Part shown: positions 52,401 to 64,000 of the stretch, piece by piece
How the letters are laid out: each line of letters opens with the position of its first letter
Numbering within the stretch: position 1 is the first letter of the stretch
Assembly (NCBI GenBank): GCA_032207245.1
Contig: CM063502.1
Coordinates: forward strand, 48,319,904 to 48,383,903
Source of the DNA: Pardosa pseudoannulata
Taxonomy: Eukaryota > Arthropoda > Arachnida > Araneae > Lycosidae
DNA length: 64,000 bases
Reading direction: 5' to 3'
The notes under the pieces: generated by a model
Told to the model about the DNA's origin: nothing
The model's input: the letters and a program-made list of their open reading frames with translations, nothing else
Databases searched by the model: none
Translations under genes and position numbers: made by a program

Positions 52401-55400
52401 AAAATATACGTACTTTTGGTGCAAAGATGAAAAACAGGATGATCGTGACAGTGCATTGGCAGCGAAGAAAGTACAGTAGATAAATGTAATCAGGCTGAAG
52501 ATTTGACCAGACAACATGCCTTAAAAGACGAGTAAAGTTTTATTGAATATTTATCTGATTTCAAGGCATGAAATATTTCTTCAAATAAACAATCTTATAA
52601 AAAAAGAAAAAAATGAACAATACTTTTTATGAATAAAAATGAAAATAAGCTGCTTTCACGTGAAAATTGTATTAATATACTTCCATTGATTGAAAATTGA
52701 TCATTTTAGTATATAGTATCTGAAAGAGAATAATATTGTATTTGAATTATAATGAATTTTGTTTTGATATGGCTAATTTTCTGATAAGTCCACGAAACTT
52801 CAGGACGTTCGAGAAGAAAATTTGTGATTGTTAAGAACTCAAATTGGTTTCTAGCAATAAAGTAAATAAAAAAAATCTTAATATGTTCACCAGTTAGAAA
52901 TCAAAATATGATTATAGAGAAAACACTTTAATGAACTTTTAAGTTCTTTCTTAAAAACTTTTATTCAAATCCTCATTCAGATAATTTTCAGATAGTAGTG
53001 CAGTTTATGCGAAAGTTATGCCTCATATTTTTCTATTTAAATCTTTACTTCTGGAGTTAATTCCTAATATAATAAAATTATTGAATCGGAATTTTTTAAA
53101 ATGCTATGTTTATGTATGTTTTTCTGTTAAATAACCCAGTACATTGTTGAATAGGAAAACTTTTAATTAGTTACAGATTTAAATGCCATCGTATCATTCT
53201 AAACTTCAAGGAAATAAACAAAAATATTCTGCTATCATTCACTATTGATCATGAATTCGAGACATTTGATTTAAATTTTTGTTGCATGTTGTTAGATAAT
53301 TATTAGCGATACAATACATCAAATGTCTGAAAAGTAAATTCAATGTAGAAATGATTTTTATACCTGCACTCTCATCCCTAAACGCCGTTTAATCTAATGG
53401 TAAAAAGTGTTGAGAGCTTATGTGCATGGAAAAATATTCAAGAAACGGGGTTTGTTGCAAAGAATTTTTTCAGTAAATGTATTAGATAAATATCATTAGC
53501 AAATTTGTAATTAAAAATCTACTTATTTAAATATTACAACCGATCTAGTTCTTACCTGATGGTATACATGAGAAGTGAGACTAACGCTTCAACGTAAATT
53601 GACCAGGCTAGCGTTTCTTTTTCATGAAAGCAATCTGACTTTGCGTTGCGCACTTTATAGGTAAGGAACACTCCAAATAACAGAAATAAAAGTTCTCCTG
53701 TAAATACAGTTCTGCATCAAATTATTTATAAAAAGGAACTTCAGTCTATAATTGATCTTCTTTATGATACGAGAATCTAGGATCGGATTTTTTAAAAACG
53801 CTACTTATGTCATACCATGGAATATTAGCTTTTTGTCATCCCTATAGCTCAAATTTAACTTTTTAGTTTTTTTCTTATGGTTTCTTAGGTTTAGCTTTTT
53901 TTTGGAGGGGAGGTAACATATTTGAGATTGTTAATGAACATTTTAGAAGAATTTTTGTTGTTTCATGTGATAAAAAGCAATAGTATTTAAGAGTATGGCA
54001 CCAAATTAAATACACAAAAAAGGGTATCGATAAAAAAAGTGTCACTACATACATAGTTTCATATCCAGTGACCTGAAAGATTGCAAACATATTGTTCAAA
54101 AAGATTCTGTTGTGTTTCGAGTCTGATTATCAATAACAGTAAAATTTAATATGTCCTCCTGCATGAAATTTACAAAATACGTATTTATATCGAGTGATAG
54201 TTATGTATGAAGAACTGAAATATTTCATTAATATCCGTTAAACTTTGTATAATTATCCTAGTTCCTTCTTGATTTTATAAAAATTGAAAAGATCGGAATA
54301 GTTATAAACGTATAAGGCACTATTACTTGTTTGTGTAAATTAAAACACTTTAGAATATTACAATGTTTTTTTACCAAATTTTCTACTTGTTAAAATTTGT
54401 TATTTTGCTTCTATGACATAAATTGTGAATAAAGGGAAAGAAAGAAAATACATTATTATTTAATGTTTCATTTCAATACTACCTAGGGAATCTTCTAAGG
54501 GAACTTCATATATAGTTATCCACATAACTGTTTAAATCAATGCGAAAAATTACTTAAACCTAAAAAGGATGACTTTCATTAATATTACTCCTCAAATTCA
54601 TCGAGTTAGATCAATGCTATAAGTATAAAGAAAATCAGTTTGCTTCACACCTATGAAGAACACATTTACATTCTCTTAATAATTCTTTTTCTCACCAACT
54701 TCTGTAACGTAGTCCCACCAAAGTGCTCGGCAAATGACGTACTTTAAACCCATAGGTGTTTGCTCATGTGCCACCACGCTGTAGCCTTCATTCATATTGT
54801 CTATAATGACCGCAGTCCACGCTAAGAGATAACCTATCACAACAGTAATTATTGCCATCAAATACTTCAACAAATCTTTATCTCGAACACACACTCGATG
54901 AGCTTTACGCGTTTGGAATTCAGCCAAAATCCTGAAAAAAAATTTTTTTAAAGGCATAGAGTTAACACTTTTAGACAAGTAATAATCAATGATGCATTTA
55001 CAGTAAGTATAAGAAAAATATATTTGGAAAGTCAGTACTCATAATACTACAGATAAAACCAGTTAAAATGAACCACTAACAATGATTGGGCTAGCTTTGT
55101 TCTAATGTAATAAACATACAATAAAATTGTAACAGGCATACCATTTTGAAAAATGCCTATCAACTTATAGATGTCCGTAATTAGCATACCATCTAAAACT
55201 CATATATTGAGATAAAAAGCTCTTTTGGCTATGACAAAGGTAAATCATTACAACTCAAATGATTTCCTACATGAAATTGTGAGAGCTTGTGAAATGGTAC
55301 TTATAGAAAATAGAAATAGGGAAGCAGGGAAATAGCTTCTGACTATGGATGAATTTGTTGCGTATTCAGCAACGTTATTTTTAGAGATCAGTAAAAAGGG

Positions 55401-58400
55401 AGACAATGATTGTCCTAGCTTTTCATTCTAAAAATTTCCTAAATTAAATCTATTTATTAACTGAATGATGAATATTTTATCTGATAAGATTTATTACTCG
55501 AACTTCTGATAATAAAATGTAAAGAACATAACATATGTAGGAAGTATGGGGACACTTCAAAGCCGTTACACTCAAACAATTTTTACAGAATTAATGTTCA
55601 AAATTATTTTAAATCTATAGTATTGAAATAGAATAACATTAAATTCATATAATTTATCTACCAGGATTATTTTTAATTACCTGTATATTTTCAACGTAAT
55701 GGCTCCATAGCAAATAGCAAATCCCAAACCACGAAACCATGGTTCTAACATACAAGTAAGCACACTTGGTTCAAAATATCGAATAATTACCTAAGGACAA
55801 AAAAAAGTACATTCAAATGATTTTTAAATATTTATGAAAATACATTAAGCAGGAAGATACAAAATATATACTCAAATAATACCGAAGCATAGATTAAAAG
55901 CAATAAATAAATTCTATAATGGTAAATGTCATGAAAAATTATTTTTAATAGGTATTAAAAATTATATCTTTTGTGTAATATAATACAGAACAATATATTA
56001 ATAGTTCTTATTTCAAAAGTAGTATTAGAAGTACTTTATTATTATATGAATACTTTAAACAAAAGTTCAAACTTTTCTATTTTCATCATAATTTGAAGGT
56101 TTAAGAAGTTTAATACTTTAGAGCAACAATAATATATTCACAGCAAAATGATTTTGGTAAGGTTATAAAATTGTATTGCAGACTGAAATTTTTAAATAAT
56201 TGCGAAGTGTTCTATAATTTTCGATACACAAATACTTGTAAGAGTAGTATGAAACAGAAATAGACGATATTAATATAAAGTATAATGTAAATTCTTGACT
56301 TACCCAGTTCACCCATTTTTAACATCTATTTTTAAAGCCGTACATATGTTAGAAAAGTGAGAATAATTACTATTGGAAGTAAGTTCATTTAAACTTTCAA
56401 CAGAATATTTTTACATATATGTTCAAAATTAAGGAATAGTATAAATAGTCAAGATATGTGTTATGATTTTTTTTTCATTTATTGACGTCCTCCCACTCCA
56501 GAAGCTACTGCTGTACATATACATTTTGTACTTAGCGTACGATTCTGCTGAATTTTAAGCTGTAAGTTTGCATGTTTGAAAGTATTCATATATCGTTTGT
56601 CTGAAAGGCATCATTTAAGGGACCATTGTATACTGCAAGATGTTTGTCGATCCCAAAAAAGACCAAAAAAAGTTAGATGTCTCCAGAGAACTGAATATTC
56701 CTTAAGTAACATGAATAATCAGAAACTACATCTTAAATGTGGAAAAACAAACACATTCTGCTGGTTAGAGCTGTTCGATGAAGGTTAGGTACAATTTCTA
56801 CTGAGACCATATTTTATATTTGCAGGGTTGAAAGTACGTTGCACGGCCACGGCGGGTTTGGCACAGTTGGTTTGTCATTTATTAAACCACTGGTACACAG
56901 TTAAGTATACTTACTAAGTGTTATCAGGAGAAAAAAAAACATTTCACTGTAAAACCAATCTGAGTCTTTATAGTACAATGTTACCACAAATTAGAGAATA
57001 TGTATAGACTTGTGAATTAAATTAACTTCCAGTTTTATCTTTCTAAACTTTTGTGGAAGGGACATTTATTCGAGTATATCATATAATAATTTCGAACCCC
57101 AATTTTTGATTTTTTCTAATATTTTTTTAATACTTTCATATGTAAAATACTCATTTATTTATTACAAATTTTTGAAGTCAAACTTATTGATTTAGAGGTT
57201 ATCTAGCAGTGGGGGGAATTCTTTAACATTTCACTTTATTGGGGAACGTCTAATATTTATAATAAACATAGATATAAAGATGAATAGTGGAAGTATTGGT
57301 TCTTGAAACCACTAATAGTTCTAGCCTTGGACACTAAAACTCAGCTGTCTTGATCCAAGAAAATGCAACTCGATTATCCGAATAAACGAAGCAACAATTT
57401 AAGAATAAACTAAAATAAATGATCGTGTAGACAAAATTACAATAAAATAAAATAAATTATTGTAAAAAATACACTAAAGCAACGAGAAAGACATTCAATT
57501 AAAAATTAGTTTATGAGAACGAGACTACAATTACGCTCTCTTAGTTGAGTTAAGGTTAGCATTATTAATCATACATTCAGTTCATTACATTCAATTATCC
57601 AGACTAGTAGTAAATGTAAAATACCGCAAACAGCCTTCAATAAACGTTACTCAAGCAGACAAATATTTTTAATTACTATGACACTTTATTTTTTATATAG
57701 ATAAGAAAACGAATGAAAACATTTTGTAAGAGACAAACTGTGCTTTTAAAAAGGCAAAGCAGAAAAATTTGGTCACAAAATAATATATCTATTTCACCAA
57801 TTTTAAAAATAACAGTACTTAATAAAATTTAAAGGTATACATCGTATTTAATTATTAATACTGTAAACCTATATTATGCATGTGTTAAACATCTTAAATT
57901 TCATTTGAAATAAAAATATTTTTTAATAAAATTTAATAGGTAAATAGTGATATAAATGTATTTTAAATACGAAAAAAACATTTTAAGAAAATTCTATAAT
58001 ATTTAAATTATTTATCTATTTATTAACTAAAAATTATTTAACCCCGTTCTAGTTAGCATCTCATACCATATGTTCATTTTTCTCATATCATATGTTCGTT
58101 TCCTTATATTCAGCGATTATTACTCTTTTGAAGAAAAGATACAAGGTACTATTGTAAGTAGTACCTTGAAGATGACCCTGAAGATTAGGCCAGGATGGTA
58201 AGCAATACATTCATGACCAGAAAACATTTTAAAGCTGTTTATACAGTTGTTTATAAAGTTTGTTAAAGTTCTTTACCGGCAAAATCATTTTCAAACATAC
58301 GTTTAATAATTCATTGTAAATGGATAGTCTTCTTTGCCTCAAAGCGATAGATTTGATAAATGTAGTACTTCAAATCTGCTTTTATGTGATTATTTTTTGA

Positions 58401-61400
58401 GCGGCGTTTTTGCGCTTTATGTAAAAAATTCCATCATTTTTTCCGTCAGTGAAAAAACGGATCACTGATTGTACTGTACCACAAAAATTGTCAGCTTTGA
58501 ACAAATGTGAGGTAGTATGTAAGAGAAACAAGAAGGATTTTGAACCAGTTATGTACAAGAAAATCCGCGAAATTCCCTACGATGAATAGGTGTAAATGAA
58601 CATTTTGAAATCTGTATAAGCAAATAAAGCGTTTAAAAATGTTCCAGTTTGTAAATTAAATTTTTTCTTAGTTGGCAAATGAATTTTTATCTCCATTGAA
58701 GTTTTTATTTACATATTTTCTATGTAGTACTTTTTTTATGTGCACCTATTTCAAATTTCACTAATAAATATTTAACTATTTTCTCTATAAATTTCTTTCT
58801 TAATGTGTTTTAAGTAACATATTTTATACCTGCTTATGAAGTTTAAGGATATTTTTTGAATACGATTTATCTGGTCTCTATTCCTAGCATAAAAACAGGT
58901 TTGAGTGCATCAAAGGGTATTTAAATTTAGAACTGATGCATTGCACAGAAGTTCAATGGAGAGAATATCGCGTGTAGGGCCACTAGTAAGTCATGCAAAA
59001 AACTGCTTACTGACAAAATTATTTTGTATTTTCGTATTCAGGATAGAATATATATATATTAACATTTAGGAAAAATATATTTCTTTATTCGGTAAAAATG
59101 GACCGATATAAACTTTTTTTTTTTTTTTACCAGAAATTTAAAAAGAAATCTAACCAAAGTGTTGAACATATCTTTAACCCCTCAACTCGAGCGCGCTAAA
59201 CTGGCCAAACTGTGCACACTCGAGATAATTCGAGCGGCATTGTACTTTATGTTGCTATTTATCATTGTTGATATTTATCATTTACATGGGATTTTAAGCT
59301 ATAACACTTACTTATTCAAGTATAAAATATTTTTTTCTACTTATCCCTTACGACTTATCTCTTCCTTGTGTTTTTTACATAAAAAATTGATTTTTTTTGG
59401 CCGGCCTTTTTCAAAAAAACTGTGCATTAAGCAGTAAGGTATTGTTCGGCATGGGATTCACCGGTGGCCAACCAGCATTTGATTATTTCATTAGTGTCAT
59501 GGAAGTCATTAATGAATGTTAAAGTAGACGCTATCGTCAGTGCTGTCGGTTATACTCTTAGTGCATTTCACTATATAACACGTTGACTTTGAAGCTTATT
59601 TTGAAAAAATTCCTTTAAGAGGAGTTACATCATGGTTTCAGCCAACGTGTTAATATATTAATAATATTTATTAATCTGTTCTTGTTGCCATTTGGATGAG
59701 CCAAGCGCATGGTCTAGAGGCAACACGAATTAAGGCGAAGGTTTGCACCATTTGTTTGACGACCACCACGAGAGTGAAAGAAAATTTTAGTTGAAGTCAG
59801 TTCTTATTTAGACGCAGAGACCAAGAAAACACCTAGGCTTGGCTCGTCACCCCCAGAGGTATTGTTTGAGAAATTGGAGGACATTGTGACCACAAACATA
59901 TTTTACGTACCCCAGTCACCATTAACGAATACGGCTGATCTTAGGCCGGGTCGAGCCCCGAACCCGAAGCCCTCTAGTTACAATATCATTGCCTTTATCG
60001 TCTGAGTACCTGCGATTCTTTATTTTTTAATCTAACGGCTTTAGGATAAGTCCAATGTTTGGCGGATACCCAAACTGACCCTTATCTAACTAGTTTATAC
60101 AAATTTTAAAAGAATCTACCAAAAATGTTTAACAATATTTTGAAAGCAAATAGTCTTTTAAACATCTTTTTGTGTAAAGATAAGGCTTTTAGTAAATCTA
60201 TTACTAAGAGCACATCACTTTCATTGGGTTTCTTTGGCTTAGTAAAATTACTATTCACAACAGTTTTTGTTAATCACATTTGCTCTGGAATTTATTATTT
60301 GGTTCGGTATCAAAATTTGATACTTAACAACTCATAAGAGAGAATTTTCAAAATATTTTGAACAGTTCTCAGCTTTATTTCTTACCTATAGTAGGAGTCT
60401 TGAAATCAAGGAATTGTGATATAGCTGCAGGTGGTACTTTTTAGATTTATATAGCTGAGAACTATAACACATTTTTAATAGCAACTTTAAACTGGCTGGA
60501 GTTGATGTAGCCTTAAATTCTGCTTCTATATATAATAGTTAATATTGCATCCATACGTTTTTATGAATAAATATTTGGAAACATCATAAACAAATCAAAA
60601 GTACGCTGAGGATGAAACTCACGATATAATTACCGTCTGATAAAGTAAAAGAGCTCCCACAAGAATAGTTTCAAGCATCACCCACATGGAAGAAGAAAAT
60701 ATCTGTAACATGAAACTAACATCATTAATGACTTTTAAAATACAAATATCAATAAAAATATATTAAAATATTCTAAACCAAACACGTGGGATTTAATATA
60801 TATAGTAACTGCGATAATTCAAAGAAAAGTTATGTATGATCAACAGATCGTTGTCACGCTTTTGCCACCCATATTAAGTGCAATACTTATTTCAATAGTT
60901 GTTTGAATACCACTTTTCGAAATTATCTAAAATTTTGGAATATTGTTCAACACCTATCATAAATATTCTCAGTCGAATAGCATTGTATCTTCTTTTGTAT
61001 TATTTACTATGGTTTATTATGCTCTATTTATATAATAAGTGCATTTTATGGTAGTAAGATAGTATAGAAGCGAGTAACACAAATTTCACTTTAAATAAAA
61101 TGACATTTTTAAGCTAAAATTTATGCAAGCTCTGCGACATGTGTAACAAATAAGTTTGATTTAAGCTACAAACTTTTTTCATTTCTTGTTTAAACCGTAA
61201 ACGAATATAAATATTTGAAAAATATTTTATCCCAAGAAGTAAATGTATCAACTTTGAGAGCGATTTTAACAAAGCATTACCAACAAACATTCTATCCTAA
61301 AATGGTATATTAATGAATAGGCACTCTCCCTTTGTCTATCTTTTTCATTTTCTACTTGACACCGGAATATAATACATTTAGATCGAAAATATTTCTCTTT

Positions 61401-63206
61401 CTCTTTTCTTTCTCTGCCTCCTTGATTTTTTTTTATAATCTACTTACTTGAAATCAGAATTTAACATGTTTGAATCCAAAATCTACCTCTCTCACATTCA
61501 CTCTAGATCTCTTTTTTTTTCTCAGTATTTACTTGCTTCAGAATTCATTTGAATCATAATTCAATGAGCTTGGATTTAAATCTCTACCTTTTGGGTTTAA
61601 AACCAATCTTTCTCGCTTTCTTTCTATACTTACCTGAAATCAGAATTTAAAAAGTTCGGATGTAAGATCAATCTTTCCCTCACTCTCTACTTACCTGAAA
61701 TCAGAATTAAACTTGTTCAGTTCTAACACTTCTCGCTCTCTTTCCCTCCATTTTTTATTTACTTACCTGAAATCAGAATTTAGCAAGTTTGGATCTAAAT
61801 CTCTCTTTCTCTCTCTATTTACCAGAAATCAAAATTTAAGAAGTTCGGTTATAAGATCAATGTCCCCTTCATTTTCTCTCTCACTACTTACCTGAGATCA
61901 GAATTTAGCAGGTAACACTCTCTTTTTCTCGCCCTCCTCCAGCTGTCTCTCTCCCTTATTTTTCTGATTATTCACTTACCTGGAATCAGAATTTACTAGG
62001 TTCCGATCTAAACTATCTCTCTCTCTCTTTCTCTCCTATTATCAACTTACCTGTTATCAAGTTTTAACATCTCTCTCTCTCTCCTTCTCACTCTCTCTTT
62101 CTACTTAACTGAAATCATAATTTAGCAAGTTCGGACCCATGATCAATCTTTCTCTTTTTACTTACCTGAAATCAGACTTTATCAAACTTGGATTTAAAAT
62201 CAATCCGTCTATCTTTCTTTACTTATAATTTACTTACCTAAAATCAGAATTCAGTTAGTTTGTACATCTTTCCTTCTCCCTTTCGATGCAAAAATAAACA
62301 TATATAAACCAAGAAAGAAAAGTATAGAAAAACAATTGTTCATTTCACAACTTAGTAGTTTTGTTTATCATTCTTGTGGAAATATTTAGATTTATATTTA
62401 AAAGAATATATTATGCTTCTATAATTCCATATATGCACTATTTCACATTTTACTCTAAAAATATTTCTATACGTGACAGCTGGTCAAGAAAAAATACATT
62501 CCAAATATTTTCTTTAGATTATCTTCTCTTTGATTTATCGCAGTTATAATACAAAGATGGAAAGCTAAAATATTATAAATATCATAAATTAATCAGAGAT
62601 ACTTTTAAAATTTTCCAAAGGAAATGCATGCATTGTATATCTCAGGATGATACTAAACATTTTACTTTACATCTATTTTAATTTTAATTATTTTATGATT
62701 TGATGCAGCTGAAATAATATTTTTGAAAAATAGAATAAAAACATGGAAGCACGTAATGCATTTTGAATTTTATATTAAGAAGTAGACTAAATATTCAAAT
62801 CTTCTACCCCTGGATATCTAAATTAGTTTCAACTTTCCACTTATCGCTTTCGACTTACTCTTGTCTTTCTTAAAATGCACACCACAACTATTAAAATAAC
62901 AACGATGGTGCTGCAGAAGCTCTGGAAGCAGAGAACCAAGCTCCTTAACATCAAGTCGTACTCAACATAACAGGGCTGATCCCCTAGGCAGGTGTCGCAG
63001 CCAATGCGACACGGAAGGCATTGGAAGCTGCTGGAATATTTATTGTGTCCAGTCAGAACGGTTTCCACAAAAGCACTTTCGATGATTTCTCCTTCATAAT
63101 AATCTTGTCCCCGCCGCTGAGCTTCCATGGAAGCTGGGTAGTAATTGGGCTTGCAATAACATCGGTATGAACCACGTCGGAAACCTCTGCCAGGCACTGG
63201 TACACA
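49188..63206 (-). CDS. GPR158/GPR179-like class C orphan GPCR (3' part, 8 exons, 491 aa)
   Basis: Plasma-membrane receptor of the family that includes vertebrate GPR158 (a metabotropic glycine receptor) and insect CG31760. Exons in transcript order: 63206-62859, 60702-60634, 55790-55681, 54931-54696, 53697-53556, 52519-52414, 50338-50165, 49478-49188; phases join without a stop. The order is a Cys-rich stalk (CVPVPGRGFRRGSYRCYCKP), TM1, TM2 (ETILVGALLLY), TM3 (WFRGLGFAICYGAITLKIYR), TM4 (AIITVVIGYLLAWTAV), the conserved WWDYV loop, TM5-TM6, TM7 ending FAPKLWY as in class C receptors, then a cytoplasmic DPEDIR-IELRRVYTQLQ helix. The loop cysteines (VLTCMLEPW and VICRALWWDY) that form the usual disulfide are present. 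The ligand-binding N-terminus (Cache domain in relatives) and the signal peptide lie past the right edge. The tail is short, about 150 residues, compared with vertebrate GPR158. Confidence 0.92.
50165..50338 (-). CDS. Receptor exon: proximal cytoplasmic tail
   Basis: Acceptor ttgttgccag, donor attcgg|gtgaga, phase 0 at both ends, 58 codons. It starts LWYHARPPEM, which completes the class C FAPKLWY motif, and ends ISEMDPEDIR, which matches the SLDPEDIRDELKKLY block of relatives. Confidence 0.9.
52414..52519 (-). CDS. Receptor exon: TM7
   Basis: Acceptor cttttaag, donor caaaa|gtacgt. It encodes NLQPDYIYLLYFLRCQCTVT followed by IILFFIFAPK. It matches LQSDWMLMLYFAHTHLTVTVTIGLLLIPK of GPR158 in length and order. 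The exon is too short to stand out as an open frame; splice phase and homology identify it. Confidence 0.88.
53556..53697 (-). CDS. Receptor exon: TM5 and TM6
   Basis: Acceptor atttacag, donor catcag|gtaaga, ends in phase 2. It encodes GELLFLLFGVFLTYKVRNAK and WSIYVEALVSLLMYTIR, which match AEFLFLLWGVYLCYAVR and the NELIISAIFHTIRF helix. Confidence 0.92.
54696..54931 (-). CDS. Receptor exon: intracellular loop 2, TM4, extracellular loop 2
   Basis: Acceptor tttttcag, donor gttg|gtgaga, ends in phase 1. It encodes ILAEFQTRKAHRV, the TM4 helix and a loop ending VICRALWWDYVTEV. Codons read past the donor add only KKNY-stop, which supports splicing at this point. Confidence 0.92.
55681..55790 (-). 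CDS. Receptor exon: extracellular loop 1 and TM3
   Basis: Acceptor ttgtccttag, donor tacag|gtaatt, ends in phase 2. It encodes IRYFEPSVLTCMLEPWFRGL and GFAICYGAITLKIY, which match YFEPSTFRCILLRWARLLGFA-VYG-VTLKLHR. The Cys is the conserved TM3 disulfide partner. Confidence 0.93.
55791..60633 (-). other. Receptor intron 2 (4.8 kb)
   Basis: Mostly AT-rich sequence with no exon that I can support. Near 59,840-59,960 a ggccgggtcgagccccgaac stretch looks like a worn tRNA-like B-box region on the minus strand, probably SINE debris. A 70-codon open frame at 56,576 on the + strand shows no family signature. Confidence 0.4.
60634..60702 (-). CDS. Receptor exon: TM2
   Basis: Acceptor tgttacag, donor cagacg|gtaatt, phase 0, 23 codons: SSSMWVMLETILVGALLLYQ. 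It matches SGLILLETILFGSLLLYFP of GPR158. It is separated from the TM1 exon by the repeat-bearing intron. Confidence 0.88.
61432..62262 (-). repeat. Degenerate tandem array of fused splice-site motifs in a receptor intron
   Basis: About 12 units of irregular length (roughly 50-85 bp). On the + strand each unit reads acttacctgaaatcagaatt, then agcaagttcggatctaa, then a variable (CT)n stretch. On the minus strand, which is the receptor's sense strand, this is ctgatttcag|gtaagt: an acceptor directly followed by a consensus donor. Eight units keep AG|GTAAGT, with the GTAAGT complement at 61,628, 61,689, 61,761, 61,886, 61,974, 62,045, 62,160 and 62,232. Four units have lost it. The array lies wholly in the intron between the TM1 and TM2 exons. 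Confidence 0.8.
62859..63206 (-). CDS. Receptor exon: Cys-rich stalk and TM1
   Basis: Acceptor tgtatttcag, donor aaga|gtaagt, phase 0 at both ends, 116 codons. It has CVPVPGRGFRRGSYRCYCKP, a second Cys cluster (CLPCRIGCDTCLGDQPC), and TM1 (LVLCFQSFCSTIVVILIVVV). The stalk matches the family's FQCVPCREGCDTC block very well. Confidence 0.93.
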
Positions 63207-63284
63207 CTGAAATACAAACATTTGGAGATCTCAGATAACATCAATGAATTTTTAAATACGATTTATTATATATGTATGTAATAT

Positions 63285-63426
63285 ATCAAAATTATTTCAC
63301 TTTAATATTTCCTTAAAAAACCTCCTCTCTCCCATTCTAATTCCTTAAAATCTTTTTTCCAGCCTCTAAATGTTTTAATAAAAGGAGTGTCCTCGGCTTA
63401 AAATTCTTTCAATACATTTCCCAATA
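63285..63426. repeat. Unnamed dispersed repeat, copy 3 (partial)
   Basis: Starts atcaaaattatttcacttta and continues tcctcggcttaaaattct and aatacatttccca, almost identical to the first 140 bp of copy 2 at 10,431. It stops abruptly. It is preceded by a tatatatgtatgtaatat tract, as the other copies are preceded by TA-rich tracts. Confidence 0.7.
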
Positions 63427-63484
63427 ATAATGATGATACAGTGATAACTACAGCATTTAAAATTATGTGGACGTTATATTAAGT

Positions 63485-64000
<516 letters not shown>

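Noticed and set aside
56576..56788. 70-codon + strand open frame in receptor intron 2
   Set aside because: It has scattered Cys and His but no zinc-finger spacing or known family pattern.

Overview
The window is eukaryotic nuclear DNA: very AT-rich, with small exons bounded by GT/AG splice sites, introns of 79 bp to several kb, long microsatellites and decayed transposons. Two split genes can be rebuilt exon by exon. The transposon types (hAT, Tc1/mariner DD36E, mariner, Copia, LINE), a short TTAGG-like tract and a GPR158/CG31760-type receptor all fit an arthropod. A chelicerate such as a spider is my guess, not something the sequence proves.

Layout: 1-18.7 kb holds no coding exon that I can support. 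It contains a hAT remnant with its target duplication, tRNA-like SINE debris, a 232-bp tandem duplication, two copies of an unnamed repeat and a 1.2-kb (CA)n array. From 18,782 to 46,116 (+) lies a 13-exon gene for alanine aminotransferase (484 aa). Its introns hold a mariner scrap, a Copia-type LTR element without visible reverse transcriptase, two head-to-head Tc1-like elements, a MITE, and a 5'-truncated LINE with a perfect 12-bp target duplication. A tRNA-like dispersed repeat lies downstream of it. From 63,206 down to 49,188 (-) lie the last eight exons of a class C orphan GPCR of the GPR158/GPR179 (CG31760-like) family: stalk, seven membrane helices and cytoplasmic tail. Its N-terminal exons lie beyond the right edge. 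The two genes converge tail to tail, with poly(A) signals near 46.40 kb and 48.89 kb.

The genes do not form an operon or pathway. One encodes an amino-acid metabolism enzyme that interconverts alanine and pyruvate; the other is a neuronal-type receptor whose vertebrate relative senses glycine.

The most unusual structure is in the first visible intron of the receptor gene (61.4-62.3 kb). It is a degenerate tandem array of about 12 units. On the receptor's sense strand, eight units carry an AG|GTAAGT junction, an acceptor fused directly to a donor, which is the core of a recursive-splicing (ratchet) site. I see no prokaryote-style systems and no CRISPR array.
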